NCBI GenBank assembly: GCA_022925895.1
Contig: JAKSYS010000307.1
Coordinates: forward strand, 1-64,000
Source of the DNA: Fragilaria crotonensis
Lineage: Eukaryota; Bacillariophyta; Fragilariophyceae; Fragilariales; Fragilariaceae
Length of the DNA: 64,000 nucleotides
Direction of reading: 5' to 3'
Within the stretch, counting starts at the first letter, position 1. Each line of letters opens with the position of its first letter. Of the stretch, positions 43,904 through 55,584 are shown one piece after another. A model generated the notes under the pieces. It saw only the letters and a list, made by a program, of their open reading frames with translations. It was not told the DNA's origin and made no database searches. The translations under genes and the position numbers were made by a program.

Positions 43904-45145
43904 TTCAGTTCCTAGCTATCAATGAGATGGGCGGGGACCGGAGACCGTGGAATTGGTTCTTAAGCGGCGACGCAAACGCGACACACAGGCATCAAAAGAT
44001 CAAAAGGACAAGAAAGTCTCATATGGGCAAAGTGACTATCGACGTTCGTGCCGCCGTGCGCCTCTTACTACTAGAGCCAAAAGTGCGCCATATTTTTTGA
44101 ATTCGAAACATCTGAAAACCAGGAATCCGAACCGTGTTGAACTGAATTACAACTGTATCATACGTACAGTACAAAGATTCTGCGCATTACGTACGGTACC
44201 TAATACCAGAGGTAACCTCAAAATCGACGCTTACTTTTTAGAAGGGGGAGTGTATTGTGTATTGGATGCTTTCCTGTTTTTGCAACATTTGATGCACTAC
44301 CGGTTACCGGTACCAGCTAGCTAGCGTCGCATGTGTCAACTGTCAACATCATTAATTTGGAGGGTGCTGATCACAATGCTCCTATTCTGTCCACTACGCT
44401 ACAGATAGTTGCTCTACTCTGCAGTCGGCACCACCAGTCAATATTGCCAGGAACAACGTGGAGGCTGACAACAATTATAATGTTAAGAGCCATCATACGA
44501 ACATTGTAGGTCCAACACTTTGGGTCCTGTGCTTGATCTCTCTGCTCTGCAAGCAGAAAACAACTAGATGGATGGTGAATGGGCTGCTTACCTAAGATCC
44601 GAGTGGTACAGGAGCATCATCTTTGTGAAGATGATTGAGAAACCACTTGCTTCCAACCGAGCCAGTATTCCTTTTGATTCCTGAACACTGTAGAGTTGGG
44701 GTGACAATCTCCAATGTTGTACTAGCATAGATCTATAAGTCCCACGGAATTTTTGGATTACTTCATTCCAGAAATCTGGCGGTCATCTGATTTCCCTGGG
44801 TGAACACTCGTCCACAAGGCGCGACTGGGCAGCTGATTCTTATGGCGAGTAAATGGAACGGGGAAGAATTTGCGCTAAACAGTTGTCCTTGCACTTCTAT
44901 GTTTACTGTGTTCAATGGACATTGTCGCGGGAGTGTTCTGCACATCATCGCTCAGCATGTTCCCAAATGCCCCTGGATCAGCATGGTGGTCGGATTGAGA
45001 TTTCTCAAGCAGGCGAGGAAGAGCTGTGCCTTGATTGACTGGAATGAGGGAATCGGGACGTAACAATGACTTCTTGACAACCACAACCAGCCTTACGTTC
45101 GAGGACAATAGCGCAAAAAGAAGCTTTCAACCATGTTGTCAACAA
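43904..45145. other. Intergenic, includes a degenerate third copy of the GSIII 3' end
   Basis: At 44832-44870 the sequence GCTGATTCTTATGGCGAGTA followed by ACGGGGAAG repeats the GSIII tail region (41930-42050). The remaining 1.2 kb shows only TAC/CCGGTA-rich intergenic words (for example 44295-44320) and no supported gene. Confidence 0.5.
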
Positions 45146-45706
45146 TCATATCTTTCTATCATTCATTCTCAATCGCATTGAAGACTTTTTGCCTCGTTCG
45201 AAATCAGCATATTTGCATTTTCCAGTCAACCACCGACTTTTGTCCTCTCTGTTCGCTCGAAAATCCTCCTCCTGAAACGTCCAAAAGCAATCCTTGATAC
45301 TTCCGCAGCTATTGGACCAATGATCACTGGATCGAATTACGTATTCATCATCCACGTCCCAGTACCAACTCCGCTTGGACTTGAAGTCGGGAGCTCGATT
45401 TTTTGGTGGTCGGTCGCACGGTACGAAGTGTGCCCGAGTTTGACGCCAGAAATTCTTGAAATTGATGTGATACAAAATCTGTTTTTCTTGTTCTACTAAC
45501 ACCACTTGTGATCCATCCATGTTCGTGTTACAAGGAGTACTCTCAACAACATCTTGAACTGACACTAATGACGATTGGATCGCATGGAGACACTGTTGAC
45601 AAATCCGATGACGTCGGTGGGACAAATTGCCAAGGAGCCCATGTGCGACATTTGATATCACTATCAAAGCTAGCACGAGGATTTGCCAGCGACCCATGGT
45701 GGTCAT
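45146..45706 (-). CDS. Small secreted protein, unknown function
   Basis: 186 residues. The N-terminus (MTTMGRWQILVLALIVISNVAHG) is a clear signal peptide. The mature part has eight or so Cys residues, aromatic-rich blocks (NFKNFWRQTRAHFVPC, KSRWLTGKCKYADFERG) and no family I recognise. The pattern YWDVDDEYVIRSSDHW...IKDCFWTFQEEDFRA suggests a compact disulfide-bonded domain. A decayed second copy of part of this locus lies at 42.3-42.5 kb, so the gene belongs to a duplicated segment. The assignment as a real gene rests on the signal peptide and an intact frame compared with the broken copy. Confidence 0.55.
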   Translation of the reverse strand: MTTMGRWQILVLALIVISNVAHGLLGNLSHRRHRICQQCLHAIQSSLVSVQDVVESTPCNTNMDGSQVVLVEQEKQILYHINFKNFWRQTRAHFVPCDRPPKNRAPDFKSKRSWYWDVDDEYVIRSSDHWSNSCGSIKDCFWTFQEEDFRANREDKSRWLTGKCKYADFERGKKSSMRLRMNDRKI

Positions 45707-46139
45707 GGTACAATCGTTTAAGGAGAGTGAAATCGCTTCGTTGATTCCTCCGGAGAGCTGTGATGAATGAAACGATCACCTAATTCACGTTGTCGAGGTA
45801 ACGTTTGAAGATTCGACAGTAAGGCTGGTGGTAGTGTACGTCTCCAGTACGGAGTACATGGTACAAGTATAAAAGAATCCAGCCGGTGGGCATGTCGACG
45901 TTTTGTAGCCATTATATATATTTGGTCAATGACTGTAACCAGATGCACCGAGAACATACCGACCGAATAGGCTTGGGTTCTCAGTTCTCAGACCACACCA
46001 TCACGGTCTCTATACTCACATTTTCATAGGGCTAGCATTGGTAGAGGCTTCAGAGTAACTACATAGTGGAAAACCGCAAGGAGTGTTGAGGCTAGACTGA
46101 TCGCCATCACTAATATCGCACGCTAACAATACTCAAGGC
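45707..46139. other. Intergenic
   Basis: Between the secreted-protein start and the end of CUL3. It includes GTACGGAGTACATGGTACAAG-type words near 45850. No gene is seen. Confidence 0.4.
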
Positions 46140-48554
46140 CTACGCTACATACTGATAGACACGTCGGTCGTCATCCTTGCGTTCCAAGTATTCCCTCTCG
46201 ATGAGGCTCTCGATCCGTTTCTTGATGAACTGAGGCGTTGGACTGAATCGAGTACTCAGCTGCTTGCTTACCTCCGCGATGAGATCATTGTGATGCAAGC
46301 TCTTGCGAGCCTTCATGATTCTCACAATCGCAGCTTCCACCAAATGCCGACGATCTTCTTCAACAGGAGCAGGAACGACACCGCTTGCCTCGATTGGTTC
46401 AGCGTCTGCATTCTCGCGTCCGATGGATGACTCCTTCACCAAAGGGATGCGAACTTTCTTTAGTTTGCTCGTGTATTCTGCATTGAATGTAAAGACATCA
46501 CTATCCGACATGATACCTCGTCCTCTGCTTCCTTTACGAAGGATTCGGTGTTTCGGTGTACACAACGATATCAGGTGACGGCGCAACTCCATGTCAGGAA
46601 TTTGGGTTTGTGTTCTAATCTGACCGAGTGTCAATGTATCAGCGTCGTTGAATAGTAACAGGATGCACATTTGATACGTCGATACTTGAAGATCATGACG
46701 TCGATAATTGGGTTCGGAACCAAAGGTAGCTCTGACATCGGCCGATCCTGCTGATGTCTGCCACGAAAGCTTTCTTCCAGTGTGCTTCTGAAGATAGAAC
46801 TTAGAGAACAGTTCGATAGAATCTTGAACCGGGAGCGGCAGTGTGCATGGTTTGACGTTCTGCGACGGCCAATATCCGTTTGTGAGGACATCAACTTCAA
46901 TGTCTACTATCCTGCTCTGCGTTGATTGCGCGTCGGTTGTTCGCTTGTGTGCGTTATAGGCATCCCGCATGTCCTTTGAAATGCGCATATCGTTGAACAT
47001 ACCCTCTAATTTGCTTGTGAACTGATACCCGCATTCTGCTTTCAGGTGACTAACCATGGCACGCTCTGCTTCGTCACTAACTGACCGACCACCTAGTAAT
47101 CTCTTGGCGAGATGCTGCTTGTGAAAGGCTTCAAAGACGTCCTTATCCGACAGGTACCGAAACACGATTATAACCTTCTGCAACTGTTCATTCGTTTCGC
47201 TTTCATTGGCTCCACGAAGCCCAACTCGCAGTAGCTCGTCGACATATATGGCTAAACACGAAGCAGCACGAGCGTCTTGGTTCAAAAAGTCCTCAAATGA
47301 CTCTTTCATTCTCTTCTGCGCTCGCTTCTCTCCGCGAAAGGAGACGGTCACAATTTTGTGGTATCGGTCTCGCATCGACAAAACTCCCCGAACCAACGCA
47401 GACGAATCTGCCGCGCCCTTCTCTTGATCGCTGATCAAAGCTTTCCCATCCGCTTTGATACGATCAGCCAGAGCGTCACGCAGATTGTCAACTGAAGACG
47501 GAACACGAGCAAAGAGATCATACATGTCTCTCATTTCATCCAACTTGGTGTCATCCTTAAGCAAAGCAGCGAAACCTGAATTCTCCATGTCCACCAAAGT
47601 CCGAGCGTGTCGTTCGATCAATTCCTTTTGAACCATGGCATGTAGCTGCGTTTCTGTCGTTGAAGGAAGCGCCAGAGCACTGGCTCGATCCCGTTCTTCG
47701 TCCATTCTCGCCGTGGCTTTTGTGACATAATCAACAGCTGTGTTCTCACTCAAGTACGCCAATGACTCTTGTGCATAAAACTCTTGCGTCGTTCCCAAGA
47801 ATTGCGTCTCGAAATCTCGCTCGTATACATTTGAATAATCGGCTTGGCCCAATTCCAAGAGCATGCCCAAATTAGCCTTGAGCAATGATCGATCATCCGT
47901 CAATAGCCCAGCCCGTTCTGACGCTATGGCGTTCAACAACAAATCCGTTACTCGCGCCTGAACCCGTGGATGCTCCCACACAGTAATTCGAAAGAGATGA
48001 AGTCCCAGATCGTAGACCGGCCGACGCCTTTGGGTAGGAACATAGGTGCGATCCATGTACATGAGAATGTCGCGAACCATGATCATTGTGATCTGATGTT
48101 CATTCCAAGTGGCAGCAATTTCTTCCAGCAACGAGGAGTCAGGAGTAGCCTGAAGGCGATCAACGGTACCGAGTAGATGTGAACTGATCTTGTCCGACAC
48201 ACCGTCGTAAAGGAGCGTTCCGTGTTTGTGAAGGACTAGATTGTAAGCATTGCGATAAAGCTCTTCGAAGGAAAGTTGCGATGCATTTCTGTTATAGATT
48301 TCGTCAATTGCATTTGCTAACGCCTCCCAGGTTTGACCTGCCGCACTGATGTCCATAGGGACATGCTGTCGAAAGGGCTGAACGATGCAGGGATAAGTGA
48401 GTGTATGTTGAGCGAACAAACGTGGAACCGAGTTCAATGAAGTCGCTGTAGAGAATCCATACATTCTTACGTAGAATATCACACTCCAGTACTATTGTAG
48501 CTATTCCATAACAGACCTTACCTTGATGGTGAATTTCTTCTTGGAATCCGCCAT
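46140..48554 (-). CDS. CUL3: Cullin-3 ubiquitin ligase scaffold
   Basis: Scaffold of BTB-dependent CRL3 E3 ligases. It has two exons: a tiny first exon (48554-48522, encoding MADSKKKFTIK) and the main exon (48377-46140), joined by a 144-bp GTAAGG...TTCAG intron. The product is about 756 residues, close to human CUL3 (768). The N-terminal block SQLSFEELYRNAYNLVLHKHG is the CUL3-type cullin repeat that binds BTB adaptors. The cullin-homology domain includes FRYLSDKDVFEAFHKQHLAKRLL. The C-terminal winged helix contains the neddylation site in AIVRIMKARKSLHHNDLIAEV (Lys), and the protein ends REYLERKDDDRRVYQYVA as cullins do. The tiny exon explains why the protein start does not lie in the main open frame, which has upstream in-frame intron sequence. 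Confidence 0.95.
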
Positions 48555-49280
48555 GGCTTCCCCTTCGTCGCTGCAATCAGGAAGTCGCTATGATTTGCGA
48601 TACGATAGAGGCCAAGGGTCTTTAATACTCGATTCGATGCAATCCAGACTGAATACAGACGGCTTCCAGACGAAAAAGGGCGGCCCCGATTGCGCCAGCG
48701 GACGTGTCAGGAGTCAGGAGTCAGGACGATGGGGACGCCATAATCCATAATTGCCAGGCGGCAGGCGGTCCAATGGCCCAGTTGCGAACTGGCTTCGCAA
48801 AGGATTTGAATTCTCCAGTACTCGGGTAGTACGGTAGTACTTGTACAACTACGCCGTACGTCATACGGTTCCATGTAATCGAGTACAACATTACTATCTG
48901 ATACTCCCGTACCGTAAGGATGGAGGCGTACATCTTACATGTATGCCTGGTACTGAAAAACTCGAAAACAAGCTCCTACAGTACCATGACAAGGAAATTT
49001 GAAATTTGGTTGACTCTGTACAGTAGTACAGTACCTGGTGGACTTCGCCCGTGACTTCGGCCAAGTACAGTAGCACAATACTGTATTAGTACCTGGAACT
49101 CCGAGTATCACAGTAGAGTACTGGTACCGGCAAGTGCGTGTTGCTGATTTTTACTTTTTACGAAAGCACTGCTAACGCGTCGATACGCCCACGCCGATTT
49201 ATATATAATAGGAGTCTCTTGTCTACGGCTCTGCGCCACAGAAAGATCTCAGTTCCTCCCACTTCGTAGTCTACTGCAAC
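48555..49280. promoter_or_regulatory. Divergent intergenic region (CUL3 / GH16 gene)
   Basis: 0.73 kb. It has many GTAC/AGTACTGG words (48830-49130). A TATATATA-like stretch at 49200-49207 lies about 75 bp before the GH16 start codon and may be a TATA element. No gene is seen. Confidence 0.5.
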
Positions 49281-51595
49281 ATGGGGAATGAGCATCATGG
49301 GTTCGCTCGCCTCTGGGCTCTATCGTTATTAGTAGGTCATGGTCGTGTATCAGCTGGGTTCATCGATATGGACACGCCATTGGAGGCCAGAGCGACGACG
49401 TCCTTGATTGATGGAACTGTTTATGATTTGGTAAGTACTGGAGGACTCGATATTCCTTTCCTTGGCAAGTGATGGGTGATGGCGTAGGCGGTGTTGCGAC
49501 TTTCGCCCTTCTTTTCAAATCTTACCCAATGTTTGCCTCAAGGTCATGTCGGACGAATTTAACGTCCCCAATCGCAGTTTCACGGACGGTCATGATCCAG
49601 TTTGGACGGCTTTGGATAAGTCTGATGACGACGCCAGTGAGGCGGGTGGCGGATCCCTACACTTTTACAACTCCTCCTTCGTAACAACGACGGAGGACGG
49701 GAAACTCAAGATTCAAGCTGTAGCTGAACGCACAGAGTGGGATCGTTATGATCATGTCAAACAAATGTGGAAGCACGAAACAACCTATTTCAAATCGGGT
49801 ATGGTGCAAAGTTGGGAGAAGTTTTGTTTCACTGGAGGTATTGTGGAAGTTGATATCGTGTTTCCAGGTGACCCCTTCATTGGAGGCTTGTGGCCTGCTG
49901 TGTGGATGTTGGGCAATCTCGGTCGCGCGACATACGAGGCGTCCACCAACAACATTTGGCCATGGAGTTTTAACCAGTGCGATCGCAAGTTGCAGCCGGC
50001 TCAGACAATATCTGCTTGTAATGAACAGAACCATTATGGAATGCATCCTTTTCAAGGACGTGGAGCGACGGAAATCGATATCGTTGAAGTCATGACTGGC
50101 GATTCCAATGGCCCACTTCCCGGGACGGATCCTCCCGTGTCCATTCCTTACGCTGATTTTACGCTACAGGTACGTGCTTATGAAAGAGGAAATCATTCCT
50201 TTTTGCTGAATGTTCTGGAGGGCAAGTGCACCTTTTCTTGTTCATCATACTCACCAACGTTCGTTAAAGGTTGCACCTGGGGTTCCAAACAACCGTCCAC
50301 AATCAGGAGCTGCTCCCCAGCGAAAAAATAAGGTCGTTAACGGCCACACTGTATCCACAGCTCAGACATGGTATGATGACCTAATTGTGCGCGGAAATAC
50401 ATCGATCAATCCTTTTTTCTACGGAACTTACTTGGCAGAGACCAAGCCCAACGAACCAGTGACTCGCTCCAAGAAACAGGCCTTTCAAGCGGATGCTGTG
50501 GGTTCTATTCATCAGTTGACCGCTGCCCATTTCAACACCACACACACATTTCGCTTGGAATGGCAGCCTGGTCCAGGCGGTAGGCTTGATTGGTTTACAA
50601 AAAGCTACAAAGTAGATGGTCCGAACGGAACATTCGCCATGGAAGGTGATGGGTTAGGACACGAATGGGTTCACGCCTTCACATTACGCGACGAGTCATT
50701 GAGCACCTTGATGGGGTCTCAAATTCCCAACGAGCCAACATCCTTGATTATTAATCTTGCAATTTCGTCAACCTGGGGTTTCCCGTACGATACTCCAGCC
50801 TGGTGCACAAAATGTTTTGATTGCGATGATCCTAAATGCGCATGCGCCTTCCATCCTGGATTTTGCAAACAACTCAAATCGGGTGATGTTGCCATGTATA
50901 TAGACTCAATGCGAGTGTATCAGAGCAATGATCCAACAGCGCACGACGGAAATAACCATACTCTTGGATGTGATCCGCCTGAGTATCCGACGAAGGAATG
51001 GATTCAGGGTCACTCGTACAGGTACATGAGAAATCCGCCATTCTCTTACATGGACAGGGCACCTTTGCGACGAGTCCAGAAAGGTGGGGGGCATTGCCTG
51101 CAAGATTCCGATTGTGGAGGTCACATTATGAAAAAGAATCTTACTAAAACTTTTGCGCAAATGAAATCTGTTGTAAGAGGATTGAAACAAGAGGCGGCTG
51201 AGGTGGAGCCGTTTGGACGAGGCGTCTGCATTTCTCGTCAAGATTTCGGCGGCATGTTTTCCTCGGAAGCTGCAGCCATGGTTTGCAAGTGCAATGAAGG
51301 ATACACTGGACCTCAGTGCCTAGCGCAAGATTTCTTCGATGGCACTATCTCCGCAGCTGAGATAAGAAGAGGGAAATCACCATTCTCCGCAATATCACGC
51401 CTGCTCCTGACGCCTTTCATGATGGCCATTTTTTTCGGTATGCTAAGTCTGCTTATATCTGTTCTTAGTATGCAAGTCATGAGCAGAAAAGAGACGAGAA
51501 AAATGGCGTCCGCAGATTTTGCGCCCTTACTCGAGAGACCTCGCTTCAAAGCTACTGGCAATCCGCACCTAATCATTACAGGGCGCTCTGTTTAA
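49281..51595 (+). CDS. TGS: GH16 KRE6/SKN1-type transglycosylase (chrysolaminarin branching candidate)
   Basis: Three exons (49281-49430, 49543-50169, 50270-51595) give about 700 residues. An N-terminal hydrophobic signal (LWALSLLVGHGRVSAG) leads into a GH16 domain with GLWPAVWMLGNLG and the catalytic EIDIVE (nucleophile and acid/base Glu) near 50070-50090. This is followed by FRLEWQPG...LDWF and SLIINLAISSTWG, as in yeast Kre6/Skn1 beta-1,6-glucan proteins. Near the C-terminus are a Cys-rich EGF-like piece (CKCNEGYTGPQC) and one membrane helix (TPFMMAIFFGMLSLLISVLSM). P. tricornutum has KRE6-like transglycosylases (TGS) linked to beta-1,6 branching of vacuolar chrysolaminarin; this protein fits that type. 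Which TGS paralogue it is cannot be told here. Confidence 0.9.
49431..49542 (+). other. Intron 1 of the GH16 gene
   Basis: 112 bp, GTAAGT...CCTCAAG; it joins VYDL to VMSDEFNV. Confidence 0.88.
50170..50269 (+). other. Intron 2 of the GH16 gene
   Basis: 100 bp, GTACGT...GTTAAAG; it joins DFTLQ to VAPGVPNN. Confidence 0.88.
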
Positions 51596-51753
51596 ACGTT
51601 CCGTGGATTCTGCCTATGCCGCTTAAAATCAAACTCTAAATACTTGTTGCACGCGAGCTCCTGATTTCGTGTCCTCATGTCCGTACCGGATGGCTTGGTT
51701 GCAAATCCTTTCAGATGTGAATGCCGTCGTTTGTACTTTGAAAGGAACGCGTT

Positions 51754-52729
51754 CTACGGTCTCTTTCCGTACAGGTGTAGGAGTGGGAGATCAATGCGAT
51801 TGGCCCACGCACGCTCATTGTGACGGCCACCTGGTGTCTTGTGGTACATGAATCGAATCCCTGCTAGGTTTAATGCTGTGGTCATGGCCTCCACACCTGG
51901 CTGCAGCTGAGAATCCAACCAAAAGTAGCCCGGATTCCACCAGTGCTGGGGTGTCAAGTGGTCTAAGATATCAAAGACGGGAACTTTTTCGTCTCCCATA
52001 TCACCTCCAATATCTATGTAGAGGTGCTTCGATTTGAGGATCTCCGAGTTTGCCGCCACAGACGCAATCGTCCCGGGTTCAAAGTATGGTGACATGCACG
52101 CTACTCCTCGAAATTCTGTCGGATGTCGCAACAATAACTGCATCGATGCTTGACCTCCAAGACTCGAACCGATGGCATGCCATTCAGTGGATGTGCTGAA
52201 ACGATTCTCGACCAGCGGCTTGATGGTATGCACCACAAAGTCAGCGTGTGCTTCGGCAAAGAGACCATCGGCAGCGTACTCTAAATGGCGTCGTCTAAGA
52301 CCAGGGATGAAATCTCCTTCGGCCGATGGTAGCAAAACAACAATTGGAGTTGGAGTACGCAAAAGCTTCCGATCGGCCAACCTGGTGAGAGCCCCGATCA
52401 TTCGCCATGATGCACCCCGTCCAACTGGATGCGTCCGACATGGCATTTTGTCCATCGTGACTCAAGAGAACCGGGTGTTGTTGCTGAGGAGAATAATCGG
52501 GTGGCAACCATACATCGATTTGTCTTGGAGGAAGTAGGAGCTGATTCCCATTAAGCTTCGAATCAATCCCATACGTATCCTCAGGAGGGAGAGAGATGAT
52601 CGTGCCCCCGCATGGTCCATCGGGGAATGGAGGTTCAACGCGGCGTACTCGAGAGGTTGAGCTCTTTTGCGACAAGGAGGTAACTTGCGAGATCAGTAAG
52701 AACGAAATGATGATCCGAAAGTGTTGCAT
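51754..52729 (-). CDS. Secreted esterase of the Esterase-D/Fes type (alpha/beta hydrolase)
   Basis: About 325 residues. The start at 52729 gives a signal peptide (MQHFRIIISFLLISQVTSLS). The PF00756-type pattern follows: RQIDVWLPPDYSPQQQHPVLLSHDGQNAM, a TPIVVLLPSAEG strand, the nucleophile elbow WHAIGSSLGGQASM (GxSxxG), SPYFEP, and the late His in GGRHNERAWANR. These enzymes hydrolyse carboxylic esters (siderophore, S-formylglutathione or acyl esters). The frame changes at the C4 run 52415-52418; with one base fewer it reads SSWTGASWRMIGALTRL continuously, as expected for the family. It is convergent with the GH16 gene (stops about 160 bp apart). Confidence 0.8.
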
Positions 52730-53487
52730 GTTGTTTGTCACAAAAGGAGTTGTGAGCATTCTGCTTACTGGTGTTGGCTGTTCATCGACACTCGGCGACT
52801 TTGAAGAGTTCAGCCTTGTGGATACTTCGATGCACAATTGCTCAAAAAATTGTGAAGGCAGCTGGAGACAGTGACACTCAGGACTGAAGAACGCAGGGCA
52901 ATCACGTCGTAGAATTGCCCTACAACTACCGGTAGTTGTAAGACGATGTAGCAGGTGTACAGTACCGGGTACTAGAGTAGCAGTAGCTACTAGTAGAAGT
53001 TGGAGTCCACCACACACACCACACTCACCATGTAATCGCAGTTCACACAAGATTCTTCATGCCTCCAACGCAGGTGTAAATACCGTAATCCCTGATTATT
53101 TGGTGTGACTCACGTCGTGTAAAACTTTGAGCCACAGTTAAAATAGTACATACTCCAGCACGATTCACAGGAGTACAAGTAGTACATCGTACAAGTATTG
53201 CGTCTATGCTCGCCTATGGTTATCTCGTTGTAGGTTTGCTCTACACATATAGTCGAATATGTACATGCATAGAAGGGGGCGTGTGCACCGACTCGAGTGC
53301 AAGAGTGTCTCGATTGCCACTAACTACAACGCAAGCTGGGTAAAGAACAACGCAGTCCTCGACCATTCATGCACATCTAAGATCGCGTTCCAATATCTAA
53401 ACGTTGCTGGCCTTGGCAGACCTTGCCTACAACTCACCATGCAAAGGAGCTTACTAAGCTTCAACTTGTCATTGGGCTCGAATGGCT
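52730..53487. other. Intergenic
   Basis: No supported gene. It includes CTACCGGTAGTTGTA and AGTAGCAGTAGCTACTAGTA type words (52920-53000) and AGTACAAGTAGTACA repeats (53170-53200), typical of the intergenic DNA here. Confidence 0.45.
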
Positions 53488-55584
53488 TCAGAGGTTCGAC
53501 ATATTTCTCAAGGAGTCGTTGAGGTTTTGCAAATTCACCATGTACGCCTTCTGGGCTGCAATTTGCTTCTTAAGCTTCTCGTTTTCAGCCTTGAGTTCTC
53601 TTGACGCTGCTAATTCCCATTCAAGCGCTTCGCACTTGCGTCGTAATGCCGCAACATTTAAATAAGAGGGGTCGTCTTGGGAGTTGGGACCTGCCGACGA
53701 CAACGCCTTGCTACCCTGCTTTAAGTTTTGTATTTTCTTTTCCTTTGCCGCTAACTTGCGCTCATAGTCAATCTTCTGAAGTCTCAGCTCGTTCTCCAAT
53801 CGAATAACAGGGTTTCCATCCTCAAGATCTCCGGTCACAGATAGGCCCTCAAATTCGGATTCAGAGTCATCCGGGATCTCAACCTTCTTCCTGCGTTTGC
53901 GAACGTGCTTTTCCTCATCGGTAGCACGCTGTTTCGCGCTTGCCGACTTGCTGGTCGATGCGCGTTTCTTCCCCTCACCACGAGGTGCTGCCTTGCGAAA
54001 CGTGATGCGAGTGCCCTCTCCGGGGATCCAACGACACTTGTACTTGTTAGAGCACCTAATCTTGCCCTTGACTGTCATTCTGGAGAACGAAAGGTCATGA
54101 AAGGTTGAGAAATCGCCGGATTGCAGCGTATGATGTACCTCACCACTTTGGAGGGCCTGAATGGTATGAAAATGACTTGCAACTTCTGCCCCGAGCGCCT
54201 TCTTGGACTTGGCATATTTTTCAAGAAAGTGTTGATAGTAAAAGTGAGTGAACCCACCGACCCAAGCGAACAGATTTGATTCGTGGACTTTTCCAGTTGG
54301 CTCGTTTCCGAAGGCCAGGTCTTGTTTCGTTGGAGTCAAAGGAAGTCGCGCTAAGTTGTCGTCCAGGATGATTGTCAGTCCTTGACCGAAATCGGTACCC
54401 CCACTGATGAGCCCAAGAACTCCACGAGCATCTTCTACCTCTTTCACCAATCGTCCACTCTTTCGACTGTAGATAAGAAGTGAAGCCTTGTTTTTGGTAT
54501 CCATTTTGGCTCGAACGGGATCAAAGCCAAGATAAAGGTTTAACATATTACCCGAATTCGGCAAATGCCAATCAGCGGCACAACCAAAATCATGGGACGG
54601 ATCAATGACAATAGGAAAGTGGTGGAGTTCCACAAGCCTCCTTTCCCAGAATTGAAAGACCAATCGCTTGCCCCCGACAGTAATGTGGAACTCTGGAGGA
54701 ACGTGAAGGTAGTTACGCGGGATAATAGTGGCCATATTCTGCAACATGCCCTCGATACCGCCATCGGTGCCTCGATGAATGATTCGGTGCAGGATAACTA
54801 AGAAAACGTATTCGTCTTCGCACTCCTTGAGATCCATAATATGGGAAAAAATTCTTTCCCTACCCTGTTGGACATTTCCAGCACCGTACTCACGGACCGA
54901 CATCGTGAATTCTTCACTCCCAGCAAATGCTGAATCAAAGTCACGGTCGAGCGATCCAAAATGGAATTCAAAGCTGGGAATGCAACATCCCTCCTCCATC
55001 TGAAGAGCTTTGTTCAAGAACCCAATCGAGAGTTTCTCCTTGTTCTTGCTGAGTACGATCGACAGATCTGAAAGGGCTGCGCAAGCTTGCTTAGTCCCAA
55101 CACCATTTTCTCCAATCTGACTCGTATCCTTACTGGAACCAAAGACTTCCAAAACACGGGCTAAGTCAGGGATTCGCCGAGCACAGTTGTTTCGCATGCA
55201 TATCCCCTGAGAGTCGTCGACCTCGTGGATAGCAACGTCTTGATAGATGTCGATCTTGCCTATAAAATTGTCGTGAAGCGTTGCATCTACAGCATTATCA
55301 AAGAGATCCAGCAGAGCGAGCTCAGGAGTCTTAAAGTTTCGCTGCCACGAGCTCCACAATCCCGTGCCGTTGACTCTCGAGTGAATTCCCTCGACGCTTC
55401 CAAAGGTAGCGGAGAAAACTTCAGCTGGTCGTGCCATTTCGCCCTCGACGGGGTCGGGCATCGCTGGTTCGTTGGGGCGTTGTGTCTCGTCGTTCTCGAT
55501 GACCTCTTCGATATTGCGATCGTCCACGGCGTCTGGGCGTACTCTGAAGGATGTAGATACCATCCTACCATCCAATTCGTTCAT
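53488..55584 (-). CDS. MORC-like GHKL ATPase with C-terminal coiled coil
   Basis: 698 residues. The GHKL (Hsp90/MutL-type) ATPase has LALLDLFDNAVDA (about 89-101; the Asn binds Mg), DDSQGICM, and GENGVGTKQACAALSD (glycine-rich lid). The S5-fold follows with LLIYSRKSGRLVKEVED and LARLPLTPTKQDLAFG, a MORC-type transducer with the catalytic Lys. A basic Lys/Arg-rich stretch (RKAAPRGEGKKRAS; HVRKRRKKVEIP) looks like a nuclear signal, and the end (about 610-698) is a coiled coil for dimerisation. MORC proteins compact chromatin and silence transposons in plants and animals; this role is not shown for diatoms. No CW zinc finger is seen. It is one intact exon. Confidence 0.88.
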   Translation of the reverse strand: MNELDGRMVSTSFRVRPDAVDDRNIEEVIENDETQRPNEPAMPDPVEGEMARPAEVFSATFGSVEGIHSRVNGTGLWSSWQRNFKTPELALLDLFDNAVDATLHDNFIGKIDIYQDVAIHEVDDSQGICMRNNCARRIPDLARVLEVFGSSKDTSQIGENGVGTKQACAALSDLSIVLSKNKEKLSIGFLNKALQMEEGCCIPSFEFHFGSLDRDFDSAFAGSEEFTMSVREYGAGNVQQGRERIFSHIMDLKECEDEYVFLVILHRIIHRGTDGGIEGMLQNMATIIPRNYLHVPPEFHITVGGKRLVFQFWERRLVELHHFPIVIDPSHDFGCAADWHLPNSGNMLNLYLGFDPVRAKMDTKNKASLLIYSRKSGRLVKEVEDARGVLGLISGGTDFGQGLTIILDDNLARLPLTPTKQDLAFGNEPTGKVHESNLFAWVGGFTHFYYQHFLEKYAKSKKALGAEVASHFHTIQALQSGEVHHTLQSGDFSTFHDLSFSRMTVKGKIRCSNKYKCRWIPGEGTRITFRKAAPRGEGKKRASTSKSASAKQRATDEEKHVRKRRKKVEIPDDSESEFEGLSVTGDLEDGNPVIRLENELRLQKIDYERKLAAKEKKIQNLKQGSKALSSAGPNSQDDPSYLNVAALRRKCEALEWELAASRELKAENEKLKKQIAAQKAYMVNLQNLNDSLRNMSNL

